64,000 bases of DNA from Halorientalis pallida (GTDB lineage Archaea; Halobacteriota; Halobacteria; Halobacteriales; Haloarculaceae): assembly GCF_004118325.1 (NCBI RefSeq), contig NZ_RDFA01000004.1, positions 1 through 64,000 of the forward strand, written 5' to 3'. Both the position numbers and the translations under genes were made by a program. Shown piece after piece: positions 56,907-64,000 of this stretch (the first letter of the stretch is position 1; each line of letters begins with the position of its first letter). A model generated the notes under the pieces. The model was not told where the DNA came from. It saw only the letters and a program-made list of their open reading frames with translations, and did not search any database.

Positions 56907-58231
56907 TCGACGACCGCGACGGCCTCGCACGGACCCCCACGCACGACCTGGCGCTGTCCTGCGTCGAGGCGGGCATCGAGGCCGCCCGTCCCGAGCGGGT
57001 GGTCCGGGATTCGCTCACGGTCGAGGGCGACCAGCTTCGGGTCGCGGGGGACCTGCTCGACCTCGGCGCGTTCGAGCGCGTGATCGTCCTCGGCGGCGGG
57101 AAGGCCGCTGCACAGGTCGCGGCCGCGCTGGAAGCCGTCCTGGGCACCCGCCTCGACGGCGGCGTGGTCGTCACCGACGACCCCGTCGAGACAGAGCGGG
57201 TCACCGTCCGCGAGGGCGACCACCCGGTCCCGAGCGAGCGCGGCGTCGAGAGCGCGCGAGCGGTCCACGAGGCCGCCGCCGACGCGGACGCGGACACGCT
57301 CGTCCTGGCGGTCCTGACCGGCGGCGGGAGCGCGCTCCTGCCCGCGCCGGCCGACGGCCTCACGCTCTCGGACCTCCAGGACGTGACCGAATCGCTGCTC
57401 TCGGCGGGTGCACCCATCGCGGCGGTCAACGCCGTCCGGAAGCACTGCTCGGTAATCAAAGGGGGCCAGTTGGCCCGCGCGGTCGCCCCCGCCACAGTGG
57501 TCACCCTGCTGTTCTCGGACGTGGTCGGCGACGACCCATCGGTCATCGCCAGCGGACCGACCGTCCCGGACCCGACGACGTTCCGGGGTGCCCAGCAGGT
57601 CCTCGACGACTACGACGTGGACGCGCCCGAAGCCGTCCGCGAGCGGATCGAACGCGGCGTGGCCGGTGAGATCGCGGAGACGCCCGACGCCGGCGAGCCG
57701 GTCTTCGAGCGGGGTCGGACGCACGTGCTCACGAACGGGCGGACGGCCATCGAGGCGGCCCGTGGCGTGGCGGCCGACGCCGGATTCACGCCGCTGGTTC
57801 TCGCCGCGGGGATCGAGGGCGAAGCCCGCGAGGTGGCCCGAACTCACGCGGCGGTGGCCCGGGAGATCCGCGAGTGCGGTGACCCCGTCTCGCCGCCCGC
57901 AGTCGTCCTCTCGGGCGGGGAGACGACGGTCACGGTCGACGGCGACGGTCGCGGCGGCCCCAACTGCGAGTTCGCGCTGAGCGCGGCCCGGTCGATCCCC
58001 GCGGGGGCCGTCCTCGCCGCGGTCGACACGGACGGCCGGGACGGAGCGAGCGGCGCGGCCGGCGCACTCGTCGACGCAGGGACGGTCGACGACGACGGGG
58101 CCGCGAGCCGGGCGCTCGCGAACAACGACGCGGCGACGTATCTGGACGACCGGGACGCCCTGCTCCGGACGGGGCCGACGGGGACGAACATCAACGACCT
58201 GCAGGTGCTGGTCGTCAACGACGACGAGTAG
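56903..58231 (+). CDS. glycerate 2-kinase (MOFRL family)
   Basis: 442 residues from GTG 56903. Phosphorylates D-glycerate to 2-phosphoglycerate. Core segments: VIVLGGGKAAAQVAAALEAV and LTGGGSALLPAPADGLTLSD at the N-terminal half; MOFRL half with VLSGGETTVTVDGDGRGGPN and AAVDTDGRDGASGAAGALVD. N-terminus VIDDRDGLARTPTHDLALSC. Catalytic residues of the family (the Lys in GGGKAAAQ and the Asp of DTDG) are kept. The SDR gene overlaps it by four bases. Confidence 0.92.
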   Translation: MIDDRDGLARTPTHDLALSCVEAGIEAARPERVVRDSLTVEGDQLRVAGDLLDLGAFERVIVLGGGKAAAQVAAALEAVLGTRLDGGVVVTDDPVETERVTVREGDHPVPSERGVESARAVHEAAADADADTLVLAVLTGGGSALLPAPADGLTLSDLQDVTESLLSAGAPIAAVNAVRKHCSVIKGGQLARAVAPATVVTLLFSDVVGDDPSVIASGPTVPDPTTFRGAQQVLDDYDVDAPEAVRERIERGVAGEIAETPDAGEPVFERGRTHVLTNGRTAIEAARGVAADAGFTPLVLAAGIEGEAREVARTHAAVAREIRECGDPVSPPAVVLSGGETTVTVDGDGRGGPNCEFALSAARSIPAGAVLAAVDTDGRDGASGAAGALVDAGTVDDDGAASRALANNDAATYLDDRDALLRTGPTGTNINDLQVLVVNDDE

Positions 58232-58278
58232 GACGGCGACCGACTGGGTTTCGGGCGACTTTTGATCCGCCGGGGACA

Positions 58279-58464
58279 ATGGAGGGCATGGACTTCGATC
58301 TGCAGAAAGCGGTGCTGGGACTGCACGTACTCGTCGGGATGGTGTTCGTGGGGCTGGGAGTCCAGAACTTCGTCAGCGGCCGGCAGATCGGCCTCGTCTT
58401 GAACGGTCTGCTCGGCCTGCTCATCATCGGCATGGGCGTCGGCGTCTCGCGGCTGGTCGACTAG
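58279..58464 (+). CDS. small two-helix membrane protein
   Basis: 61 residues. Two membrane segments: VLGLHVLVGMVFVGLGVQNF and LVLNGLLGLLIIGMGVGVS, joined by VSGRQIG. The first Met is at 58279; a second in-frame Met follows at 58288. It has no motif beyond the helices. It converges on the ArsA gene, sharing a CTAG at its stop. Confidence 0.6.
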   Translation: MEGMDFDLQKAVLGLHVLVGMVFVGLGVQNFVSGRQIGLVLNGLLGLLIIGMGVGVSRLVD

Positions 58465-59564
58465 TCGAGACAGGCCGCGACGACCCGCAACAGGTTCTCC
58501 CCGCGCACCTCGTCGGCGAACAGCGGGACGCGTTTCACGTCGTGGCCCCGGAACAGATCCTGCGCCTCCGTGAGCGCGTTCTGCTGGACCTGCCACCGGC
58601 GCTGGCAGAACTCGCAGTCGTCCAGGTCCGGCGAGACGAACCAGTCGCCCTCCACGTCGGCCACGTCGGCCAGGTCCTGCATGACGCGGTTGACGACGAC
58701 GGTCTCGACGGGCACCCCGAACGAGTCCAGTCGGTCGAGCAACCGCTGGGACTCCATCACGCTCAGTTCCTCGGGGACCATCACGATCCGGAAGTCCGTC
58801 TTCGCCGGGTCCCGCAGGACAGCCCGGAGCCGCTCGATACGCTCGCGCAGTACCTCCAGATCCTCCATGTCAGCGCCCTGGTCGTCGTCACCGCCGCCGA
58901 AGGGCAGGGAGTCGAACAGCCCGCTGAGTCGCTGGCGCAGTTTCAGCAGGCGGCCCATCATCGAGTCGAGCAGTTCCGGCAGTTCGAGCAGGCGAAGGGT
59001 GTGGCCCGTCGGCGCGGTGTCGACGATGACCCGGTCGAACCGTTCGTCGTCCATGTACTCCAGCAGGAGTCGCATCGCCGCCGCCTCGTCCATCCCAGGC
59101 ATCGGGCCGGCGAGGGGGTCGGCGGCCGTGGCGTCGTCCTCGGCACCGGGACCGGCACTGCCCGCCTGCTCGCCCTGTCCACTCATGCCGCCCATCGGCC
59201 CGCCGCCGCCGAGCAGTTGGCCCAGGCCACCCATCCCACCGAGGCCGCCCTCGGCGTCGAAGGGGCCGTCGCCGACGGCCTCCTCGGGGTCGATCTCGGC
59301 GGCGTAGAGGGGAACGTCCTCGCGGATGCGTTCGGGATCGGCTGGAATCGTCGTCTCCAGGGTATCGGAGAGCGAGTGTGCGGGGTCGGTCGAGACGACG
59401 AGCGTGGCGGTACCGTCGCGGGCGCTTGCCAGCGCGGTCGCGGCTGCCATGGTCGTCTTCCCGACGCCCCCTTTCCCGCCGTAGAGGACGTAGTCGGCCG
59501 CGTCGACGCCTGTCGGGACGGCCGTCTCGTCGATCTCCTCGACGGCCTCGACCTCGAGATCCAT
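58461..59564 (-). CDS. ArsA/Get3 (TRC40) family ATPase
   Basis: 367 residues. Deviant Walker A YGGKGGVGKTTMAAATALA, switch I DPAHSLSD, DTAPTGHTLRLLELPELLDS motif and switch II region. A Gly/Pro/Met-rich insertion (GGLGGMGGLGQLLGGGGPMG) follows the P-loop half. C-terminal CEFCQRRWQVQQ has a CXXC. In archaea this family inserts tail-anchored membrane proteins (Get3) or exports arsenite; the lack of an arsenite pump favours Get3. Confidence 0.85.
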   Translation of the reverse strand: MDLEVEAVEEIDETAVPTGVDAADYVLYGGKGGVGKTTMAAATALASARDGTATLVVSTDPAHSLSDTLETTIPADPERIREDVPLYAAEIDPEEAVGDGPFDAEGGLGGMGGLGQLLGGGGPMGGMSGQGEQAGSAGPGAEDDATAADPLAGPMPGMDEAAAMRLLLEYMDDERFDRVIVDTAPTGHTLRLLELPELLDSMMGRLLKLRQRLSGLFDSLPFGGGDDDQGADMEDLEVLRERIERLRAVLRDPAKTDFRIVMVPEELSVMESQRLLDRLDSFGVPVETVVVNRVMQDLADVADVEGDWFVSPDLDDCEFCQRRWQVQQNALTEAQDLFRGHDVKRVPLFADEVRGENLLRVVAACLD

Positions 59565-59654
59565 ATCTACCGGTTCGTCGGGGGACTTGTGTACCCGTCG
59601 GTCCGGCGTGGCGACTGGCGGGAGCCGACGGGCGACGAAAAGCGAGAAAGGGAG

Positions 59655-59810
59655 TCAGGACCGCGAGGAGCGCGCCTCGCGGACGTCGTTGCCGTCCCTG
59701 ATCTTGTCCTCGCAGTTGGGACAGACACGCGGTGCGTCGAGAGTCTCGGGCGTGAACACCCGGACGTACGCCTCAGTCACGAAAGAACCGCAGTTCTGAC
59801 ACTCAGGCAT
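59655..59810 (-). CDS. 51-residue zinc-ribbon protein (DUF7563-like)
   Basis: 51 residues from the ATG at 59810. Opens MPECQNCGSFVTEAYVRVFT and the second pair is VCPNCEDKIRDG. Two CXXC knuckles separated by 22 residues form a zinc ribbon. A charged tail ends EARSSRS. It is too short for a default gene finder but codon use and motifs are clear. Haloarchaeal genomes contain families of such proteins; I associate it with DUF7563. It stands alone between ArsA and the helicase. Confidence 0.72.
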   Translation of the reverse strand: MPECQNCGSFVTEAYVRVFTPETLDAPRVCPNCEDKIRDGNDVREARSSRS

Positions 59811-59877
59811 CCGACTGAAAGCGGGGAATCACGCCACATATGCTTTCTGAAACGAAGTCGTGTCGTGGACGGTTCGC

Positions 59878-62391
59878 TCACTCCGGCAGGTCGTGGTCAC
59901 CCCAGAACGAGTCGAACTGGTGGGAGAGGAAATCGGGCGTCATCCGGACGAATTCGCGGCGCTCGGCGGGCGAGAGGTACTCGTGGACGGAGTGGACGGC
60001 GTCGTCGGTGTAGCGTTTGCCGACCAGCATGCGGACGCCCACTTCGTCGCTCCCCCGGATGACGCGGCCGATGGCCTGTCGCGCGCGCCGGACCGCGGGC
60101 ACCGTCAGCGCGTACTCGAAGGCCACGTCGTCGCCGAACGCGCGGCCGTACGCCGCCTGGACCGCGCGGACCCGTGGTGACCCGATGTTGACCAGCGGGA
60201 CACCGACCACCGCGCAGGCGTGGAGTTTGTCGCCGTCGTAGTCGACGCCCTCCGTGAGGGTGCCGCGCGTGCTGGTGACCAGCACCTTCCCGGGGCCGGC
60301 GAAGAACTGCCCTTTGAGTTCGTCCGTGGCCTCGTTGCTCGAACTCTCGTCCACGAGGACCGGCTTCTCGACCACGTCCCGGAGGTAGCTGCCGGCCCAG
60401 GCGGCCTCACGGTAGTTCGGCATCGCGATCATCACGTTGCCGGGACTGCGGGCCACGGTGCGGAGGACCTGCTCGTACTCGTCGCGGGTGCGGTTGTCGT
60501 GGTCGCGGACGGGATCACCGCGGTTGCGGGCGGTGTAAGCCGTCGCATCGACGAGCCAGCTCGCCCGGTTTTCCTCGGGGAAGGTGAGCCCGTAGGATCG
60601 CGTCTCGACGGGGCGGCCGGGGTCGTCCTCGGAGGCCGCCAGCCCACCCGTCCCGGTCGCTTCGATGGCGTCGAGTCCCGAGACGCGGGTGAACACGTCC
60701 AGCGGCTCCAGTGTCGCGCTCATCAGGACGCCACCGCCGAGTTCGTCGAAGATGGTCCTGAGCGCCTGGGCGGGCATGCAGTCGAACAGCAGGAGCCCCG
60801 CGGTGTAGACTTCCTGCCAGGGGGTGGCGGTCGCCCCGGTCTCCGAGGGAGAGTGTTCGAGTTCGATCTCCCGAAACGCGGTGGCGTGATCGCGCTCGTA
60901 CCAGTTGCCCATCACCGCGCCCACGGCGGCCGCGACGCACTGACGACTCTCCCCGAGCTCGTCCAGCGTCGTCTCGACGGCGGTCCCCACCGCCGCCAGC
61001 GAGCGCCACAGGTCGCCGCCGTAGCCCTCGCGTTCTGCCCACTCGGTCAGGTCGTCGATCTCCTCTGTCTCGGGGTCCCGAAGCGGGACTTCCGTGTCCT
61101 CTTCGGGGAGCGAGCGGAGGTCCTGCTCCCAGCCGCGGCCGAACTCCGAATCGAGGTGGGCGGTCACGCGGTCGTCGAGCCAGCCCACCACGTCGTCGTA
61201 GAACTGTCGGGCCGTGGCGACGGCCTCGCGGGGCACGTCGTGGCTGGCCAGCCGGTCGTCGACCTCGCGCTCGTGCTCGCGGCTCTGGTTGGCCAGCTGG
61301 AGCAACTGGGCGCAGTCGTTGCGCGCCCGGACCAGCGTGTGCCGCCCCACGCGGTCCGAGAGCAGGTCCCGGACACGACCCTCCAGCCTGTGGGCCTCGT
61401 CGACGATGACGAAGGTACTCTCGTCGAGGACCTGCGACAGGAGGGGGCGCGAATCGGGGTCGAACAGGTGGTTGTAGTTGCCGACCACCACGTCGGCTTC
61501 GCCCAGCAGGACGCCCATCGCGCGGTGTGGGCAGGTGCCGTGGGCGACGGACTCGGGCAGGAACTCCGTCGAGGTGAGGACGTTGTCCTCGCCGTCGGTG
61601 AAGTCGACGGGCGAGCCCTTGTTGCGGGCGTACCAGTCGGCCTCGAAGGGACAGTACAGCGGCGGGTCGTCGCCGTCGACCATCTCTTCGGGCGCGCGTG
61701 GCTGTTCGCGACGGTACGGTGACTCCTCGCCGGCCGTCTCCAGGCGGTCGTCGGCCATCGTATTGAACTGTTCCGGGTCCCGCCGGGCGGCTTTCGCGAG
61801 GTCGGCCCCGCGTTTCGGGTCCCACCACTGGTCCTCTTCGTCCGCGTCCCCGCCGACGGCGGCGTCGGTCGCGGCCCCGCTGTGCGTGTCGGTGCCGCCG
61901 TCGGCCTCGACGAGGTGGGCGGTGTCCTCACGCAGGTCTTCACACCGGTCGTGGACGGTGGCGTCCCGGGGGAACAGGTCCTCCCGGCCGTAGGGACAGA
62001 GGTCACGTTTGCCCACGAGGGCGATGCCGTCCAGCGGATCGTCCAGCCCCGAGTTGACGACCCGCAGGTCCTCGACGAACTGATCGAGTTGCTGTTTGAC
62101 CGGCGTGACGACGACGACGCTCTCGTAGTCGTCCTCGCGGACGAGGGTGGTCGCGGCGGTCAGTGCGGCCATCGTCTTGCCCGTCCCGCAGGGCCCTTCC
62201 ATCGCCAGGTAGCCGTTCTTCCGGCCGACCTCGATAGCCGCCTCGACGGCGTCGGGCTGGTTCGCGTAGGGCTCGTCGTACCCGAAGTACGTCCGCCAGG
62301 ATGGCTCGTCGGCGTCGTCCCCGTCCCCGCCGCTGTCGGTGGTCGCGGACGCCGGGCCGGTTTCGGTCCCGGTTCCCTCGCGGTCGCTCAT
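59878..62391 (-). CDS. XPD/Rad3-type ATP-dependent DNA helicase
   Basis: 837 residues from the ATG at 62391. Superfamily 2 5'-3' helicase: Walker A AMEGPCGTGKTMAALTAAT, motif II FVIVDEAHRLEGRVRDLLSD, and C-terminal QAIGRVIRGSDEVGVRMLVG. Four cysteines in KRDLCPYG, HDRCEDL, PLYCPFE and HGTCPHR are arranged as the 4Fe-4S site of XPD/DinG/FancJ. An acidic leader and low-complexity parts (GGDADEEDQWW) are halophilic additions. XPD itself, DinG or Hel308-like roles cannot be told apart; XPD-like is the best fit. Confidence 0.9.
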   Translation of the reverse strand: MSDREGTGTETGPASATTDSGGDGDDADEPSWRTYFGYDEPYANQPDAVEAAIEVGRKNGYLAMEGPCGTGKTMAALTAATTLVREDDYESVVVVTPVKQQLDQFVEDLRVVNSGLDDPLDGIALVGKRDLCPYGREDLFPRDATVHDRCEDLREDTAHLVEADGGTDTHSGAATDAAVGGDADEEDQWWDPKRGADLAKAARRDPEQFNTMADDRLETAGEESPYRREQPRAPEEMVDGDDPPLYCPFEADWYARNKGSPVDFTDGEDNVLTSTEFLPESVAHGTCPHRAMGVLLGEADVVVGNYNHLFDPDSRPLLSQVLDESTFVIVDEAHRLEGRVRDLLSDRVGRHTLVRARNDCAQLLQLANQSREHEREVDDRLASHDVPREAVATARQFYDDVVGWLDDRVTAHLDSEFGRGWEQDLRSLPEEDTEVPLRDPETEEIDDLTEWAEREGYGGDLWRSLAAVGTAVETTLDELGESRQCVAAAVGAVMGNWYERDHATAFREIELEHSPSETGATATPWQEVYTAGLLLFDCMPAQALRTIFDELGGGVLMSATLEPLDVFTRVSGLDAIEATGTGGLAASEDDPGRPVETRSYGLTFPEENRASWLVDATAYTARNRGDPVRDHDNRTRDEYEQVLRTVARSPGNVMIAMPNYREAAWAGSYLRDVVEKPVLVDESSSNEATDELKGQFFAGPGKVLVTSTRGTLTEGVDYDGDKLHACAVVGVPLVNIGSPRVRAVQAAYGRAFGDDVAFEYALTVPAVRRARQAIGRVIRGSDEVGVRMLVGKRYTDDAVHSVHEYLSPAERREFVRMTPDFLSHQFDSFWGDHDLPE

Positions 62392-62539
62392 TGCCAAAAG
62401 GTGGGGGCGGCCTCGGGTATGAACCCCCGGATTCCCGCTCGGAATCGATCACCGACGATAGTCGCGATCGGTTCGGGGCTATTTCCGAGCCAGCAACCGT
62501 GGTTCGGCTTTTATTCAGCCAACGGGCGTACCGTCGGGT

Positions 62540-63613
62540 ATGAATCGACGACGATTCGTGACAGCGCTGGGAGCCGGGGGTGCCGTCGTCCTCGCGGGCT
62601 GTACTCAGGGCACCGACGGCAGCGACGAACCGACCGAAATCGACACGTCGACCGACGTGGCGACCGGGACCGGGACGGAGCCGACCGGCGACCCCGCGAG
62701 TGTCGTCGAGACGTTTCTCACTGCGGCCGCCGCAGGCGATCGGGAGCGGGCCATCGAACTCCTGCACTCGGACCACCCGATGCATCCGGACAACGTCGAG
62801 AACGACACGGAGTTTCGGCTCGACACCGATATCGGGAGCGTCGAGCGGGTCAGGACGGATGTCGAGACACAGGCGGCGACGGCCGAGGACGCCAGCTCGA
62901 TCACCGGGACCGACTGGGTCTTCGAGGATGGCGAACTGGCCACGCTCCTCGACGGGCGCGACGCGGTGATCGTCTCGGCCCGGCCGGCCAGTGGGTCGCC
63001 GGCGTACCGCTCGCTCGTCGCGACCGACGACGGGGCGTGGCGGATCCTCTGGCAGGGCATCGAGACCGGATCGGCGTCCGACCCGCCGGCGCTCCACCCC
63101 CGAATCGTCGACGAAGTGACGTTCGCGGACGACGGGCGCAGTGCCGAGGTCCGGTTCGCCGGATCGGCTCCGGAGGGTCTCGTGACGGTCAGGTCGACGG
63201 TCGCGGGCGACGAGGTGTCGGCCGAGTCGCCGGCCGAAACTGGATCACTGGCCGTCGACCTCGACCCAGACGGCGACGAGGTGGCCGTAACCGCGACCGT
63301 CGACGGGGAACGGCGTCCGGTCTACCGGCAACGGACTGGCACGATGCGTATCGTCGACGAGATTCGCGTCCGGGTTCCCGACGACGAGAACAACCCGTGG
63401 GGAACGACCGCGCGGGTGGTGCTGGCCGACTTCGAGAGTGACGGGTCGCTACGGGCCGAGGCAACGCGTTCCGGCGGCGAAAACACCATCGAGCCAGCGG
63501 GGGCGGCGAACTACGTCGTCGTACAGATCGACGCCGAGGGTGACGAGCTGGTCGTGACCCTGACGGAAGACGGCGGGAGCGAGGAAGTTCACCGGGAGCG
63601 CGTCTCCCCGTGA
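62540..63613 (+). CDS. Tat-exported lipoprotein of unknown function
   Basis: 357 residues. MNRRRFVTALGAGGAVVLAGC contains the twin-arginine motif RRRF and the lipobox LAGC, so it is exported folded by Tat and anchored by lipid. A Thr/Ser/Asp linker follows. Then comes a NTF2-like segment (SVVETFLTAAAAGDRERAIE) and two beta-rich repeats (VDEVTFADDGRSAEVRF, GDEVAVTATVDGERRPV). Surface role unknown. CTTTTATTC at about 62506 is 30 nt upstream. Confidence 0.8.
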   Translation: MNRRRFVTALGAGGAVVLAGCTQGTDGSDEPTEIDTSTDVATGTGTEPTGDPASVVETFLTAAAAGDRERAIELLHSDHPMHPDNVENDTEFRLDTDIGSVERVRTDVETQAATAEDASSITGTDWVFEDGELATLLDGRDAVIVSARPASGSPAYRSLVATDDGAWRILWQGIETGSASDPPALHPRIVDEVTFADDGRSAEVRFAGSAPEGLVTVRSTVAGDEVSAESPAETGSLAVDLDPDGDEVAVTATVDGERRPVYRQRTGTMRIVDEIRVRVPDDENNPWGTTARVVLADFESDGSLRAEATRSGGENTIEPAGAANYVVVQIDAEGDELVVTLTEDGGSEEVHRERVSP

Positions 63614-63626
63614 CCGACGGAGATCG

Positions 63627-64000
63627 CTACCCGTCCGAGAAGTAGTCGGCCAGGCGCTTGGCGGCTTCTTCGGCTCGCGGTGTCACGAGGGCGAAGCGGA
63701 ACCAGTCGGTCCGGGACTCGCCGAAGGCCGCCCCGGGCATCCCCGCGACACCCGCCTCGTCTATCAGGCGCTCGACGTTCTCCATGGTGCCCGGGAAGTC
63801 CTCGAACCGCGCCATGACGTAGAAACTCCCGTCGGGCGTGGTGTATTCTGCACCGGCGGCGTCGAGGGCATCGGTGAACGCGTCGATCCGCGAGCGGAGC
63901 ATCGCGCGACTCTCGGCGTAGTAGTCCGGCGGCGTCTCCCGGAGCGCCCGATAGACGGCGTACTGGGCCGGCCGACTGCTGGTGACGTTGGTCAGCATGT
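63627..64000 (-). CDS. PLP-dependent aminotransferase, C-terminal part only
   Basis: About 124 residues from the C-terminal domain of a fold-type I aminotransferase (aspartate/aromatic class): YAVYRALRETPPDYYAESRA, FTDALDAAGAEYTTPDGSFY, EAGVAGMPGAAFGE and WFRFALVTPRAEEAAKRLAD. The catalytic Lys lies upstream, beyond the window edge. The gene continues past 64000, so its start and partners are not visible. Confidence 0.82.
   Translation of the reverse strand, partial: MLTNVTSSRPAQYAVYRALRETPPDYYAESRAMLRSRIDAFTDALDAAGAEYTTPDGSFYVMARFEDFPGTMENVERLIDEAGVAGMPGAAFGESRTDWFRFALVTPRAEEAAKRLADYFSDG

Noticed and set aside
1-64000. CRISPR arrays, tRNA/rRNA genes, transposases, prophage or integrase genes
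   Set aside because: I looked for regularly spaced repeats, tRNA-like cloverleaves and transposase or integrase motifs and found none; this appears to be core chromosome.

Overview
The window reads as core chromosome of a halophilic archaeon (class Halobacteria; Haloarcula-like, but I cannot fix the genus). The DNA is GC-rich and the predicted proteins are strongly acidic. Many starts sit about 25-30 nt from a TATA-like box with no ribosome binding site, so many transcripts are probably leaderless. Archaeal marker genes include digeranylgeranylglycerophospholipid reductase, a type IV pilin of the archaeal Pilin_N type, the XPB-Bax1 pair and halophile-specific small proteins. I see no tRNA, rRNA, insertion sequence, CRISPR array, integrase or phage module. 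No gene-free stretch exceeds 300 bases; the longest are about 210-240 bases.

Layout. 0-10 kb: 2-oxoacid:ferredoxin oxidoreductase (alpha subunit complete, beta subunit cut by the window edge), a flavin reductase, a hydrolase, a NUDIX protein, a 7TM sensor kinase, methylmalonyl-CoA epimerase and methylmalonyl-CoA mutase large subunit, with an XRE/DUF2178 operon between them that carries a tandem operator. 10-18 kb: an acetyltransferase, an unknown protein whose start codon lies inside a DtxR-like palindrome, a pseudo-receiver/PAS protein, an acetyl-CoA-synthetase-like enzyme and a second 7TM sensor kinase. 18-23 kb: the grpE-dnaK-dnaJ chaperone cluster, with a hairpin array between dnaK and dnaJ. 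23-27 kb: XPB helicase and its nuclease partner Bax1, separated by an opposing lipoprotein gene. 27-36 kb: two PAPS-reductase-like paralogues (one with a broken PP-loop), a frameshifted small lipoprotein gene, a thioredoxin-reductase-like enzyme, an amidase, an R2-like di-metal oxidase and an ABC exporter. 36-47 kb: a fatty-acyl-CoA ligase, a ferredoxin divergent from the lipid reductase, a pilin, an M20 amidohydrolase, a uS10 paralogue, a NUDIX hydrolase, a possible PD-(D/E)XK/Fe-S protein, a 41-residue zinc ribbon and enoyl-CoA hydratase. 47-64 kb: a REC*-GAF/DUF7504 signalling pair, DNA-maintenance genes (Mut7-C, PolX, endonuclease V, XPD-like helicase), an AN1-rhomboid fusion, a creatininase-family enzyme, two SDRs, glycerate 2-kinase, an ArsA/Get3 ATPase and a partial aminotransferase.

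Themes. Propionate/acyl-CoA metabolism is spread over several loci (epimerase, mutase, AMP-forming ligases, enoyl-CoA hydratase). DNA repair genes recur: XPB, Bax1, PolX, endonuclease V and an XPD-like helicase. Sensory proteins are orphans without adjacent canonical response regulators. The most unusual non-coding signal is a group of compound hairpins: a tight 3- or 5-nt-loop hairpin next to a hairpin with about 8-bp arms and an 11-nt loop, the best copies having the loop GAGCGRAGCGA. They lie just downstream of three genes, and a similar arrangement occurs in frame inside an AMP-binding gene. Other points of note are the tandem 16-bp operators of the XRE operon, three convergent gene pairs whose TAG stops share one CTAG, and the decayed PP-loop paralogue.
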